Shown here one piece after another: positions 16,962 through 25,848 of a DNA stretch of 64,000 bases. The DNA lies in assembly GCF_900090195.1 (NCBI RefSeq), contig NZ_LT607803.1, positions 4,738,229 to 4,802,228 of the forward strand. Reading direction: 5' to 3'. The notes beneath the pieces are model-generated. The model did no database searches, was not told the DNA's origin, and was given only the letters and a program-made list of their open reading frames with translations. Both the position numbers and the translations under genes were made by a program. This stretch comes from Variovorax sp. HW608. Lineage in GTDB: Bacteria > Pseudomonadota > Gammaproteobacteria > Burkholderiales > Burkholderiaceae_C. Numbering within the stretch: position 1 is the first letter of the stretch; each line of letters opens with the position of its first letter.

Positions 16962-16966
16962 GGTCT

Positions 16967-18745
16967 TCAGTGGGCTTGTTCGGTGGCCAGGTCGTCGAGC
17001 AGCAGGCGGAAGGCTTGCACCGCGAGCTGCATGTCGTTGTTGGTGCTCGATTCGAGCGGGTTGTGGCTGATGCCGGAGTTGATGCCGCGAACGAAAAGCA
17101 TCGCCTGCGGCATCACTTCGTGCAGCTTCATCGCGTCGTGGCCGGCGCCGCTGGGCATTCGGAAGAGCGGCACGCTGAGCGCATCGACTGCCTTTTCCCA
17201 GCGCTTCTGCCATGCCGGCGCGCTGGGCGCGGCGGCGGCGCGCATCGTTTCTTCGAGCGTGTGGCGCACGCCGCGCCGCTCGCAGATTTCCTTGAGTGCG
17301 GCCAGCACGTCGTCAACCATCGCATCGCGCTGAGGATTGGTCGGCGCACGCAGGTCCAGGCTGAACTTGCAGCGCCCCGGCACGACATTGATCGAGCCGT
17401 TCGGCACTTCGAGCATGCCGACCGTGGCGACCGAGTCACCGTCCTTCGCGGCGCGTTTCTCGGCGAAGAGAATCAGTTCGGCCACGGCGGCTGCTGCATC
17501 GCGGCGGCGGTCCATCGGCGTGGTGCCGGCGTGGCTCGCCATGCCGATGACCTCGCCGACGAAGCGCACGCTGCCGTTGATGGAGGTGACGATGCCCAGC
17601 GGCAGGTCGAGCTCGGTCAGCACCGGCCCCTGCTCGATGTGCACTTCGACGAAGCCGAGGTACTTCGACGGATCGCGCTGCAGCCCGGGGATGTCCTCAT
17701 CCTTCAGTCCCGCGTTGCGGCGCGCCTCGCGCATCGTGATGCCATCGGCATCCTTCTGGTCGAGCCAGGCCGGGTCGAAGTGGCCGATCAGCGCGCCGGA
17801 ACCCAGGAAGGTCGCCTTGTAGCGCTGGCCTTCTTCCTCCGCGAAGCCGACCACCTCGAAGCCGAAGGGCAGGCGGCGGTTCTGGCGCTTGAGCTCGCGC
17901 ACGCAGGCCATGGGCACGAAGATGCCGAGGCGCCCGTCGTACTTGCCGCCGTTGCGCACCGTGTCGTAGTGCGAGCCGGTGAGCAGCGTCTTCGCGCCCG
18001 GCGTGGCGCCGTCATAGCGGCCGACGACGTTGCCGACCGCATCGATTTCGACGCTATCGAAGCCGGCCTCGCGCATGTCCTGCGCGATCTGCTGCGCGCA
18101 GGCGCGGTGCGCGTCGGTGAGATAGGTCACCGTGAGCTGGCCCTTCTCGGCGTAGCCCGGATCGGTGTGCACCGAGAGCTTCTCCTGCCAGTCCCACACC
18201 GTGTTGCCGAGATCCGGCTCGACACCGAACTTGTCGTCGAGCCGGATCTCGGCGATGCGATGGATGTTGCGCAGCGCCTCGCCGAGTTCGAAGTCCGGAT
18301 GGTTGTGCAGCCGGCGCTCGAAGGTCTCGATGATTTCCTGCTTTGCGAGCCCGGTGCCGCGCGGACCGCGCACCGCGAGGATGAACGGAAAGGCGAACTT
18401 GGCGTTGTAGCCGGCGTTGAGCTGCTGGATCTTCGCGAGTTCCTCGGGCGTGCATTGCGTGAGGCCCGCCTTGTTCTGCTCGTTGGTCGATTCGGCCGTG
18501 AGGCTCTTGGCGACCATCGCCTTGCCCGCGAGTTCGGGGTGGGCGCGGACGAGGCCGAGCTGCTCCTCGCGCGATGCGCCGGTCACGGCCTGCACCAGCG
18601 CGTGCTTCAGATGCGGCAGCGAGCGCAGAGGCCGCGCCTTGGCCGCGCGCTGTGCGATCCACGGCGAGTGCTCGTAGACGCCGTCGAGCAGCGCGGCGAA
18701 TTCGGCGCCCGAGGCGGCATTCAGTTGGTCGATGGTGAGGGCCAT
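16967..18745 (-). CDS. fusion: OHCU decarboxylase (UraD) + allantoate amidohydrolase (M20)
   Basis: A 592-residue two-domain enzyme. Residues about 1-170 are OHCU decarboxylase: H-P-E-L-A-G-K (69-75), S-T-N-E-Q (86-90) and K-F-A-F-P-F (116-121) are family hallmarks of the catalytic helix bundle. Residues about 180-592 are an M20 amidohydrolase of the AllC/HyuC type with G-S-H-Y-D-T-V, A-E-E-E-G and V-E-V-H-I-E-Q-G-P. The first domain makes S-allantoin from OHCU, the second deaminates allantoate, skipping the allantoinase step made by the adjacent puuE. GGAG lies eight to eleven bases before ATG 18745. The gene is 13 bases downstream of puuE. Confidence 0.9.
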   Translation of the reverse strand: MALTIDQLNAASGAEFAALLDGVYEHSPWIAQRAAKARPLRSLPHLKHALVQAVTGASREEQLGLVRAHPELAGKAMVAKSLTAESTNEQNKAGLTQCTPEELAKIQQLNAGYNAKFAFPFILAVRGPRGTGLAKQEIIETFERRLHNHPDFELGEALRNIHRIAEIRLDDKFGVEPDLGNTVWDWQEKLSVHTDPGYAEKGQLTVTYLTDAHRACAQQIAQDMREAGFDSVEIDAVGNVVGRYDGATPGAKTLLTGSHYDTVRNGGKYDGRLGIFVPMACVRELKRQNRRLPFGFEVVGFAEEEGQRYKATFLGSGALIGHFDPAWLDQKDADGITMREARRNAGLKDEDIPGLQRDPSKYLGFVEVHIEQGPVLTELDLPLGIVTSINGSVRFVGEVIGMASHAGTTPMDRRRDAAAAVAELILFAEKRAAKDGDSVATVGMLEVPNGSINVVPGRCKFSLDLRAPTNPQRDAMVDDVLAALKEICERRGVRHTLEETMRAAAAPSAPAWQKRWEKAVDALSVPLFRMPSGAGHDAMKLHEVMPQAMLFVRGINSGISHNPLESSTNNDMQLAVQAFRLLLDDLATEQAH

Positions 18746-18758
18746 GTCGGTCTCCGTT

Positions 18759-19697
18759 TCAGGCTGCGGCGTACGGGTGCGTCGTCTTCCAATGTCTCGC
18801 GATGTCGACGCGGCGGCAGACCCACACGCGGTCATGCGCGGCGATGTGATCGAGGAAGCGCTGCAGCGCGGTGATGCGCCCCGGCCGTCCGAGCAGGCGG
18901 CAGTGCATGCCGATGCTCATCATCTTCGGCGCCTCGTCGCCCTCGGCATAGAGCGCGTCGAAGCTGTCCTTCATGTATTGGAAGAACGGGTCCGCGTGCG
19001 AGTAGCCCTGCGGCAGTGCGAAGCGCATGTCGTTGCAGTCCAGCGTGTAGGGCACGATGAGCTGCGGCACCACCTCGCCGTCGGTCTTCTGCACCTTCAT
19101 CCAGAACGGAAGGTCGTCGCCGTAGTAGTCGCTGTCGTATTCGAAGCCGCCGTAGTCGGCCACCAGCCGGCGCGTGCGCGGGCTGTCGCGGCCGGTGTAC
19201 CAGCCGAGGGCGCGCTCGCCGGTGAGCTTCTCGATCGCTTCCATGCCCAGGCGCATGTGCTCGCGCTCGGTCGCTTCGTCGATGGCCTGGTAGTGGATCC
19301 AGCGCCAGCCGTGGCAGGCGATCTCGTGGCCCAGTTCCTTGAAGGCGGCGGCGATCTCGGGATAGCGCTGCAATGCCATGCCGACGCCGAACACGGTGAG
19401 CGGCAACTGGCGCTTCTCGAATTCGCGCAGGATGCGCCACACGCCGGCGCGCGAGCCGTATTCGTAGATGCCTTCCATGCTGATGTGGCGCTCAGGAAAG
19501 CTCGCCGGATTGAACATCTCCGAGAGGAACTGCTCGGAACCCGCGTCGCCATGCAGCACGCAGTTCTCGCCGCCTTCCTCGTAGTTCAGCACGAACTGCA
19601 CGGCGATGCGTGCGCGGCCGGGCCATTGCGCATGCGGCGGATTGCGACCGTAGCCGACGAGGTCGCGCGGATAGGGAAGGGTGGTGTCGTAGGTCAT
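18759..19697 (-). CDS. puuE: allantoinase, polysaccharide-deacetylase type
   Basis: A 312-residue NodB-fold allantoinase. The start M-T-Y-D-T-T-L-P-Y-P-R-D-L-V-G-Y-G and the segment N-Y-E-E-G-G-E are specific to PuuE, which converts allantoin to allantoate and is unrelated to metal-dependent amidohydrolase allantoinases. H-E-I-A-C-H-G-W and Y-T-G-R-D-S-P carry the expected conserved residues. Its start overlaps the end of the GntR gene by 4 bases (ATGA), placing regulator, puuE, uraD-allC and the M20 hydrolase in one operon. Confidence 0.93.
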   Translation of the reverse strand: MTYDTTLPYPRDLVGYGRNPPHAQWPGRARIAVQFVLNYEEGGENCVLHGDAGSEQFLSEMFNPASFPERHISMEGIYEYGSRAGVWRILREFEKRQLPLTVFGVGMALQRYPEIAAAFKELGHEIACHGWRWIHYQAIDEATEREHMRLGMEAIEKLTGERALGWYTGRDSPRTRRLVADYGGFEYDSDYYGDDLPFWMKVQKTDGEVVPQLIVPYTLDCNDMRFALPQGYSHADPFFQYMKDSFDALYAEGDEAPKMMSIGMHCRLLGRPGRITALQRFLDHIAAHDRVWVCRRVDIARHWKTTHPYAAA

Positions 19698-20359
19698 GCG
19701 AGTGCCAGCGAGATGTCGTGGGTGGGAACCTTGCGGTCGAAGGTGAGATTGGCCTCGACGTGCTCGAGGTGCTCGGTCATGAGGCGGACGGCGCGTTCCT
19801 CGTCCTTGGCGGCGAGCGCCTTCACGATGTCGGCGTGCTCGTCGTTCGAGTGCTCGGCGGCGCTGGCGCTCTGGTACATCAGCGTGATGAGCGCGCAGCG
19901 CGAGATCAGCTCGCCGAGGATCTGCGCCAGCACGGCGTTGCCCATCAGCTCGGCCATGCGGACGTGGAAATCGCCGAGCAGCTCGGTGCGGCCCGAGATG
20001 TCCTCCCCGGAGACGGCGGCCTTCTCGAGCGCCACATGCTCCTTGAGCGCCTTGATCTTGGCCGGCGTCACGCTGCGCACGAAGGCGCGCGTCATCTCGG
20101 CCTCGAGCATGCGGCGCACGGCAAAGACCTGCCTGGCTTCATCGACCGCCGGGGCCGCCACGAAGGCGCCGCGCGCGGGTTCGAGGCGGATCAGCTTGTT
20201 CTGCGAGAGCTGGAACAGCGCCTGCCGCACCAGCGTGCGCGAGACGCCGAAGTGGTCCGCGAGCTTCTGCTCCGCCAGCTTGCTGCCCGGCTGGAGCCGG
20301 TGCTCCACAATGGCCTTGGTGAGTGCGTCGACGATCGCGCGGGTGGTGGTCGATTCCAT
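19694..20359 (-). CDS. GntR-family FCD regulator of the ureide operon
   Basis: A 221-residue regulator: winged helix (about 5-70; F-G-V-S-R-T-L-V-R-Q-A-L as recognition helix) and FCD domain with D-F-H and H-L-E-H-V-E metal/ligand residues. It is the first gene of the puuE operon and has a TGTATACA site 33 bases upstream, between it and the divergent hiuH, which suggests autoregulation and joint control. Its ligand is probably a urate breakdown product. It is a paralogue of the regulator at 11303. Confidence 0.87.
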   Translation of the reverse strand: MESTTTRAIVDALTKAIVEHRLQPGSKLAEQKLADHFGVSRTLVRQALFQLSQNKLIRLEPARGAFVAAPAVDEARQVFAVRRMLEAEMTRAFVRSVTPAKIKALKEHVALEKAAVSGEDISGRTELLGDFHVRMAELMGNAVLAQILGELISRCALITLMYQSASAAEHSNDEHADIVKALAAKDEERAVRLMTEHLEHVEANLTFDRKVPTHDISLALA

Positions 20360-20391
20360 GGTTTTTTCATGATAGACCGAAAGCCTGGAAC

Positions 20392-20399
20392 TGTATACA
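20392..20399. promoter_or_regulatory. TGTATACA operator between gntR and hiuH
   Basis: The 8-bp palindrome lies 33 bases from the GntR start on the minus strand and 46 bases before hiuH on the plus strand, so one site can serve both divergent transcripts. The core is identical to the sites at 8200, 14619 and 22239. Confidence 0.6.
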
Positions 20400-20444
20400 C
20401 TTTTGTCGACCGGAATTTCCCGAATGCACTGAAGGAGCGAATCC

Positions 20445-20807
20445 ATGGGCCTGAGCACCCACGTACTGGACACGATGCATGGCACCCCGGCCGCCGGCAT
20501 GGAGGTCGCGCTGTACACCACCGATGGCACGGGCGAAGACGCGCGCGCCACGCTGGTGCGGCGTTTCACACTGAATGCGGATGGGCGCAGCGACGGCCCG
20601 CTCTATGACAACAGCACGCTCAAGGCGGGGACTTACCGGCTGGTGTTCGACGTCGCCGGCTACTTCAAGGCCCGCGGCGTGAAGCTGCCGGAGCCGAACT
20701 TCCTCAATCGCGTGTCGCTGGACTTCGGCATCGCGCACGCCGACCAGCACTACCACGTGCCGCTGCTGGTCAGTCCCTGGAGCTACTCGACCTACAGAGG
20801 TTCCTGA
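20445..20807 (+). CDS. hiuH: 5-hydroxyisourate hydrolase (transthyretin-like)
   Basis: A 120-residue transthyretin-related protein with the three family signatures: L-S-T-H-V-L-D near the N-terminus, G-R-S-D-G-P in the middle and the C-terminal Y-R-G-S. It opens hydroxyisourate to OHCU, the step between PuuD and UraD. AAGGAG lies 7 bases before ATG 20445. Transcription is divergent from the GntR-puuE operon across a TGTATACA site. Confidence 0.95.
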   Translation: MGLSTHVLDTMHGTPAAGMEVALYTTDGTGEDARATLVRRFTLNADGRSDGPLYDNSTLKAGTYRLVFDVAGYFKARGVKLPEPNFLNRVSLDFGIAHADQHYHVPLLVSPWSYSTYRGS

Positions 20808-20812
20808 AGCGG

Positions 20813-21310
20813 CTAGAGCTGCCCTTCACTGAGGGTATCGAGCTGGAAGTGACCGTCCTCATCCCACAGCCAGGTGTCCGTCCAGGTGACCTTGCCAAGC
20901 CGCGCCGGCGCGGGGAAGGGCTGGTCTTCGAGCACCGTCTTCTCGATCTCCGCGATCACCTCGGGCGCGTGCTTGGGTGCGCGCATCCAGTGCATCGAAA
21001 GCACCTTGCCGTTGGCATCGAGCTCGACCTGCAGCGTGCCGACCGCATAGAGCATCGGCGGCAGCTTGCCTTCGTAGATCCGCTTCTTGTTGAGCTGGTA
21101 GACATGGCGCGCCGCGTCCTTGCGGTAGTCGCGCGCGGTGGTCGCGTTCGATGGCGTCGGGCGCGGGCGGGTGCCACGTTCGGGCGTCGCGTCGCTGAGC
21201 TGGCCGGGCACGGCGCCCGGCGAAGTGATGGTGCCGCAACCGGCAAGCCACAGGCTGGAGAGAAGGGCGCCCGCCAATGCGAGGCGGCGCGGCGTGATCT
21301 GGAAAGTCAT
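20813..21310 (-). CDS. lipoprotein with TonB C-terminal-like domain
   Basis: A 165-residue lipoprotein: signal peptide with lipobox L-W-L-A-G-C (Cys near residue 24), a low-complexity Pro/Thr linker, then about 90 residues resembling the TonB C-terminal fold (V-G-T-L-Q-V-E-L-D-A-N-G-K-V and F-P-A-P). Such periplasmic domains occur alone in Betaproteobacteria with no assigned role. It converges with hiuH (5-base gap) and is divergent from xdhC; it is probably not part of purine breakdown. Confidence 0.78.
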   Translation of the reverse strand: MTFQITPRRLALAGALLSSLWLAGCGTITSPGAVPGQLSDATPERGTRPRPTPSNATTARDYRKDAARHVYQLNKKRIYEGKLPPMLYAVGTLQVELDANGKVLSMHWMRAPKHAPEVIAEIEKTVLEDQPFPAPARLGKVTWTDTWLWDEDGHFQLDTLSEGQL

Positions 21311-21363
21311 CGGCTCGGTTATACCGTGCCCGCCAACACGCGCCGCAACCGGAGGTATTGCCC

Positions 21364-22176
21364 ATGACGGGAGTGGTCGACCAACTGCTCGCGCGATTGA
21401 AGCGCGAGAGCGCAATCCTGGTCAAAGTCGAGTCCACGCAGGGTTCCGCGCCGCGTGAAGCCGGCACCTGGATGGCCGTCTGGGCCGACAGCCTGACCGC
21501 GACCATCGGCGGCGGGCAGCTCGAATTCCAGGCGACCGAGGAAGCGCGCGCCTGGCTCGCGGGCGGGCCGGCCATCGCAGGCATCCGCCGCTATCCGCTC
21601 GGCCCGAGCCTCGGGCAATGCTGCGGTGGCGTGGTCTTTCTTTCGTACCGGCGCATCGATGCTTCCGATGCGCAGGCCCTGCAGAAGGAGTTGCTCGCGC
21701 ATCTCGAACCGGTGGCGCTGTTCGGGGGCGGCCACGTCGGCGCGGCGCTGGCGCGGCTGCTTTCGACGCTGCCGTTCTCGGTGCGCTGGATCGACAGCCG
21801 CGACGGCGTCTTCCCGGATGCGCTGCCGGCGCAGATCGAGACCGAATACTCCGACCCGGTGCAGCAGGCGGTCGCGGACCTGGCGCCCGGCTCGCGCGTG
21901 CTGATCATGAGCTTCAGCCATGCCGAGGACCTCGACATCGTGATCGCCTGCCTCAAGCGCCTGCGCGAGCGCGACGACCTGCCCTACATCGGCCTGATCG
22001 GCAGCAAGACAAAATGGGCCACCTTCCGCCATCGCCTCGAAGCGCGCGGCTTCACGGCGGCCGACATGGATCGTGTCACCTGCCCGATTGGCGTGCCCGG
22101 AATCACCGGCAAGGAGCCCGAGGTGATCGCTGTGGCGGTCGCGGCACAGTTGTTGCAGTCCCTGTATTCCGCTTGA
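21364..22176 (+). CDS. xdhC: xanthine dehydrogenase accessory factor XdhC
   Basis: A 270-residue XdhC/CoxI protein: the N-terminal domain has S-L-G-Q-C-C-G-G, whose cysteines handle molybdenum cofactor sulfuration, and the C-terminal Rossmann domain has L-F-G-G-G-H-V-G. XdhC delivers sulfurated cofactor to xanthine dehydrogenase. ATG 21364 has GGAGG eight bases upstream. No xdhAB genes are in the window; they may lie elsewhere. PuuD, 209 bases downstream, is next in the pathway. Confidence 0.9.
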   Translation: MTGVVDQLLARLKRESAILVKVESTQGSAPREAGTWMAVWADSLTATIGGGQLEFQATEEARAWLAGGPAIAGIRRYPLGPSLGQCCGGVVFLSYRRIDASDAQALQKELLAHLEPVALFGGGHVGAALARLLSTLPFSVRWIDSRDGVFPDALPAQIETEYSDPVQQAVADLAPGSRVLIMSFSHAEDLDIVIACLKRLRERDDLPYIGLIGSKTKWATFRHRLEARGFTAADMDRVTCPIGVPGITGKEPEVIAVAVAAQLLQSLYSA

Positions 22177-22238
22177 GGGTGATCAGGGTTTTCCTGCACG
22201 CATCCCAGTGCCAGAACCCGATGACTTTCTTGCAAAAT

Positions 22239-22246
22239 TGTATACA
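22239..22246. promoter_or_regulatory. TGTATACA operator upstream of puuD
   Basis: The core palindrome sits within AATTGTATACACTT, 139 bases before the puuD start and 63 bases after xdhC. The TATACA half could double as a -10 element. Confidence 0.55.
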
Positions 22247-22384
22247 CTTCAGTTCACAAGCCGCAGCGGAGCGAGGAGCCATCGGGTGCCTTTCGTTCGC
22301 GGCAAATATTCTGCTTACAGCGCCCGCAGTGGTGAGCAGGCCGGAACACCACGGCGTTCCCATACGCCGTAAGGGTTGAAAGCC

Positions 22385-23590
22385 ATGGAAAGCTATTACC
22401 TCGACTGGGCCAATCTGCTGCTGCGCTGGGTCCACGTCATCACTGCGATCGCCTGGATCGGCGCCTCGTTCTACTTCGTGATGCTGGACAACAGCCTCGA
22501 GAAGCCGCAGGACCCCGAATCCCTGGACAAGGGCGTCGGCGGCGAGCAGTGGGCCGTGCACGGCGGCGGCTTCTACAACATGCAGAAGTACGCGCTGGCG
22601 CCCAAGAGGCTGCCCGATCACCTGCACTGGTCGTATTGGGAGAGTTATTCCACCTGGCTCACCGGCTTCGCGCTCTTCACGGTGTCGTACCTGTGGAACG
22701 CCAGCACCTACCTCATCGACAAGTCGAAGATGGACTGGCAGCCGGGCGCCGCGATCGCGGTGGCGCTGGCCTTCTTCGTCGTCTTCTGGATGGTCTACGA
22801 CGGCATCTGCCAGATCTTCGGCCAGCGCAAGAACGGCGACACCATCGTCGGCGTGCTGGTGGCGATCTTCATCGCCTTCGCGGCCTGGCTCGCCTGCCAC
22901 TGGTTCGCGGGCCGCGCGGCCTTCCTGCTGGTGGGTGCGATGATGGCGACGACCATGAGCGGCAACGTCTTCTTCTGGATCATCCCGGGCCAGCGCAAGA
23001 ACGTCGCGGCGCTGCGCGAGGGCCGGCCGGTCGACCCGATCCACGGCGCTCGCGGCAAGCAGCGCAGCGTGCACAACACCTACTTCACGCTGCCGGTGCT
23101 GTTCGCGATGCTGAGCAACCACTACAGCTTCACCTACACGAACAAGTACAACTGGATCGTGCTGCTGCTGATCATGCTCGGCGGCGCGGCCATCCGTCAG
23201 TTCTTCGTGGTGCGCCATCGCTTCAAGCTGGGCAATGCGCGCAATCCGTCGCCCTATGCGCTTGTCGGCATTGCGGTGCTGGGCCTTTCCATCGTCTGGA
23301 TGAAGCCCGAGCCCGCCGCCGCGCCCGCAGCGGGCGCCGCCGCCCAGAAGGTCGCGTTCGGCGACGTGCAGAAGGTGCTCGAACAGCGCTGCTACATGTG
23401 CCACGGCGAACAGGTGCAGATGAAGAACGTGCGGCTCGACGCGCCGGACCAGGTGGCCGCGCATGCGCAGGCGGTGTACCAGCAGGTGGTGGTCACGAAG
23501 ATCATGCCGATGAACAATGCGACCGGCATCACGGACTCGGAGCGCGCCTTGATCGCCAAGTGGTTCGAGGGCGGCGCGAGTACCAAATAA
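22385..23590 (+). CDS. puuD: membrane-bound urate oxidase with cytochrome c domain
   Basis: A 401-residue protein with about eight membrane helices (residues about 10-310) and a C-terminal cytochrome c domain with C336-Y-M-C339-H340 and a distal Met. PuuD oxidises urate to 5-hydroxyisourate and passes electrons to the respiratory chain instead of oxygen. The N-terminal R-W-V-H-V-I-T-A-I-A-W-I-G is typical. ATG 22385 follows AAGGG; an in-frame TTG at 22376 is less likely. A TGTATACA site lies upstream. Confidence 0.93.
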   Translation: MESYYLDWANLLLRWVHVITAIAWIGASFYFVMLDNSLEKPQDPESLDKGVGGEQWAVHGGGFYNMQKYALAPKRLPDHLHWSYWESYSTWLTGFALFTVSYLWNASTYLIDKSKMDWQPGAAIAVALAFFVVFWMVYDGICQIFGQRKNGDTIVGVLVAIFIAFAAWLACHWFAGRAAFLLVGAMMATTMSGNVFFWIIPGQRKNVAALREGRPVDPIHGARGKQRSVHNTYFTLPVLFAMLSNHYSFTYTNKYNWIVLLLIMLGGAAIRQFFVVRHRFKLGNARNPSPYALVGIAVLGLSIVWMKPEPAAAPAAGAAAQKVAFGDVQKVLEQRCYMCHGEQVQMKNVRLDAPDQVAAHAQAVYQQVVVTKIMPMNNATGITDSERALIAKWFEGGASTK

Positions 23591-23633
23591 CCCCCCAGGG
23601 CTGCACGCTCTAATACGGAGACAAGGTGAAATC

Positions 23634-24968
23634 ATGACCCCGCTGAACACATCGCCCGCCCGGAATCCGCAGCGCGCGCCGCGCGAATTCCTCGAATATC
23701 TCTATCGCGTCGCGGTCGAGCGCGCCCTGCCGCTTGCCAGCATGGGGCCGTGCCTGCCCAAGCCGCCGAAGGGCCGCACGCTGGTGCTCGGCGCCGGCAA
23801 GGCGGGCGCCTCCATGGCGCAGGCGCTGGAGGCGCTGTGGCCGGCCGACGCGCCGCTGTCGGGGCTGGTGGTCACGCGCTACGGCCACATCCCGCCGCGC
23901 CCTGAAGGGCTGCCGCAGCGCATCGAGGTCGCCGAAGCCGCGCATCCCGTGCCCGACGAGGCCGGCATGAAGGCAGCCGAGCGCATCCTCGCGCTCACGC
24001 AGGGCCTCACCGCCGACGACCTGGTGCTGTGCCTGATCTCCGGCGGCGGCTCGGCCCTGCTGACGCTGCCGGCCGAAGGGCTGACGCTGGCCGACAAGCA
24101 GCGCATCAACACGCAGCTGCTCGAATCCGGCGCCCACATCGGCGAAATGAACTGCGTGCGCAAGCACCTCTCGCGCATCAAGGGCGGCCGGCTCGCGGCG
24201 GCCTGCGGGCCGGCGCAGGTGGTCACGCTCACCATCAGCGACGTGCCGGGCGACGATCCGGCGGTGATCGCGAGCGGCCCGACCGTACCCGACGCCACGA
24301 CCTGCGCGCAGGCGCTCGCGATCCTCGACCGCTATGGCATCGCGGTGCCGGCCAGCGTTCGGGCCGGGCTCGAAAGCGGCGCGCTCGAAACCCCCAAGCC
24401 GAGCGACCCGGTGTTCAGGCATCACGCCACGCACCTGATCGCGACGCCGCAGGAGTCGCTCGAAGCCGCGGCCGCCGCGGCGCGCGCCGCCGGCATCGAG
24501 GCGCACGTCCTGAGCGACGAGATGGAAGGCGAATCGCGCGAGGTCGGCAAGGTCCACGGCGCGCTGGCGCGCGCGGTCTCGATGCGCGGCCAGCCGTTCG
24601 CCAGGCCCTGCGTGATCATTTCGGGCGGCGAAACCACGGTGACCATCCGTCCGCGCCAGCCGGGCCAGCCCAAGGGCCGGGGAGGTCGCGCCGGCGAGTT
24701 CTGCATGGGCCTCGCGGGCGCGCTGGCCGGCCTGGAGAACGTGTGGGCGCTGGCCGCCGACACGGACGGAATCGACGGCGTCGAGGACAATGCCGGTGCC
24801 TTTGTGACGCCCGACACGCTCAGCCGCGCGCAAGCCGCCGGCCGCAAGCTCACGGATCACCTCGATCGCAACGATGCCTATGGCTACTTCGAGGCGATCG
24901 GGGACCTGCTGGTCACCGGACCGACGCACACCAACGTCAACGACTTTCGTGCGCTGTTGATCCTGTAA
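23634..24968 (+). CDS. ttuD: glycerate 2-kinase / MOFRL-family (TtuD, hydroxypyruvate reductase-annotated)
   Basis: A 444-residue GckA/TtuD-type kinase with N-terminal DUF4147 domain (L-G-A-G-K-A and I-S-G-G-G-S-A-L) and C-terminal MOFRL domain (D-T-D-G-I-D-G). It phosphorylates glycerate, draining glyoxylate made from allantoin through tartronate semialdehyde. The gene lies 43 bases after puuD on the same strand, which fits the pathway. The gap 24969-25037 has an inverted repeat around GGGCGG/CCGCCC without a T run. Confidence 0.88.
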   Translation: MTPLNTSPARNPQRAPREFLEYLYRVAVERALPLASMGPCLPKPPKGRTLVLGAGKAGASMAQALEALWPADAPLSGLVVTRYGHIPPRPEGLPQRIEVAEAAHPVPDEAGMKAAERILALTQGLTADDLVLCLISGGGSALLTLPAEGLTLADKQRINTQLLESGAHIGEMNCVRKHLSRIKGGRLAAACGPAQVVTLTISDVPGDDPAVIASGPTVPDATTCAQALAILDRYGIAVPASVRAGLESGALETPKPSDPVFRHHATHLIATPQESLEAAAAAARAAGIEAHVLSDEMEGESREVGKVHGALARAVSMRGQPFARPCVIISGGETTVTIRPRQPGQPKGRGGRAGEFCMGLAGALAGLENVWALAADTDGIDGVEDNAGAFVTPDTLSRAQAAGRKLTDHLDRNDAYGYFEAIGDLLVTGPTHTNVNDFRALLIL

Positions 24969-25037
24969 GTCTGCGTTGTCGTCCGGGCGGTGCAATGGGC
25001 GTAGCTCCGCCCTGACCGAACGAAAGCGCCGACCTGC

Positions 25038-25793
25038 ATGAACCCATCCCGCCCGGGGCTCGCGTCCCATCCGTCCCCGCGTTGGGCTTTTGACCTCGGC
25101 ATGAGGTTCCGCCGCTACCTGCCGCTGAAGGTGGTGGGCACCACGGCATGGACCTGGCTCTTCTTCATCGGTTACTTTCATCTGCTGCGCGAGCCGACCG
25201 GTCCGGTGACGGTGATGCCGCTCACCGCGCTCGACCGCTGGATCCCCTTCCAGCCGCCGGCGCTGATTGCGTACTTCTCGCTCTGGGTCTATGTCGGCGT
25301 CGCGCCGGGGCTGCAGCTCACGTTCAGGGAACTGCTGTCCTACGGCCTCTGGGTCGGCGCGCTGCTGCTGACCGGGCTCGGCTTCTTCTATCTCTGGCCG
25401 AGCCGGATCCCGACGATTCCCAAGGACCCGACGGACTTTCCCGGCTTCGAAATCCTTCGCGGCGTCGATGCCGCGGGCAATGCCTGCCCCTCGATGCACG
25501 TGGCGGTGGCGATCTTCACCGCCATCTGGGTGGACCACGTCTTCAGGGGGGTGCGCGTGCCGGCGTGGCTGCGGGCCATCAACGGCGCGTGGTTCCTCGC
25601 GATCGTCTATTCGACGCTCGCGACCCGCCAGCATGTGGCGCTCGACGCGGTCGCCGGCGCCGCGCTCGGCATCGCTTTCGCGATCCCCTCGCTGTATTGG
25701 CGGCCCCGTCCGGTGCCAAGCCTGCGGGTCGGAGCGGATATCATGGAAATGCATGGCCAGCGGGTCGATCGCGGCCTTCCCAGGAGGGGTTGA
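25038..25793 (+). CDS. PAP2-family membrane phosphatase
   Basis: A 251-residue membrane protein with five or six helices. Two of the PAP2 motifs are clear: C-P-S-M-H-V-A (PSxxH) and T-R-Q-H-V-A-L-D (H and D of the third motif); the first, usually K-x6-R-P, is not obvious. Such enzymes dephosphorylate lipid phosphates at the membrane. It precedes an acyl carrier protein (56 bases) and a ketosynthase, suggesting a lipid or polyketide-derived product. Confidence 0.8.
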   Translation: MNPSRPGLASHPSPRWAFDLGMRFRRYLPLKVVGTTAWTWLFFIGYFHLLREPTGPVTVMPLTALDRWIPFQPPALIAYFSLWVYVGVAPGLQLTFRELLSYGLWVGALLLTGLGFFYLWPSRIPTIPKDPTDFPGFEILRGVDAAGNACPSMHVAVAIFTAIWVDHVFRGVRVPAWLRAINGAWFLAIVYSTLATRQHVALDAVAGAALGIAFAIPSLYWRPRPVPSLRVGADIMEMHGQRVDRGLPRRG

Positions 25794-25848
25794 GCCAGCG
25801 CAGCATCCACCAACATTGCCATCGGCGGGACCGGCCGATGGACAGAAC

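Noticed and set aside
23634..24968. Naming as hydroxypyruvate reductase
   Set aside because: Although often labelled so, DUF4147-MOFRL proteins are glycerate 2-kinases; no NAD(P)-binding dehydrogenase domain is visible.
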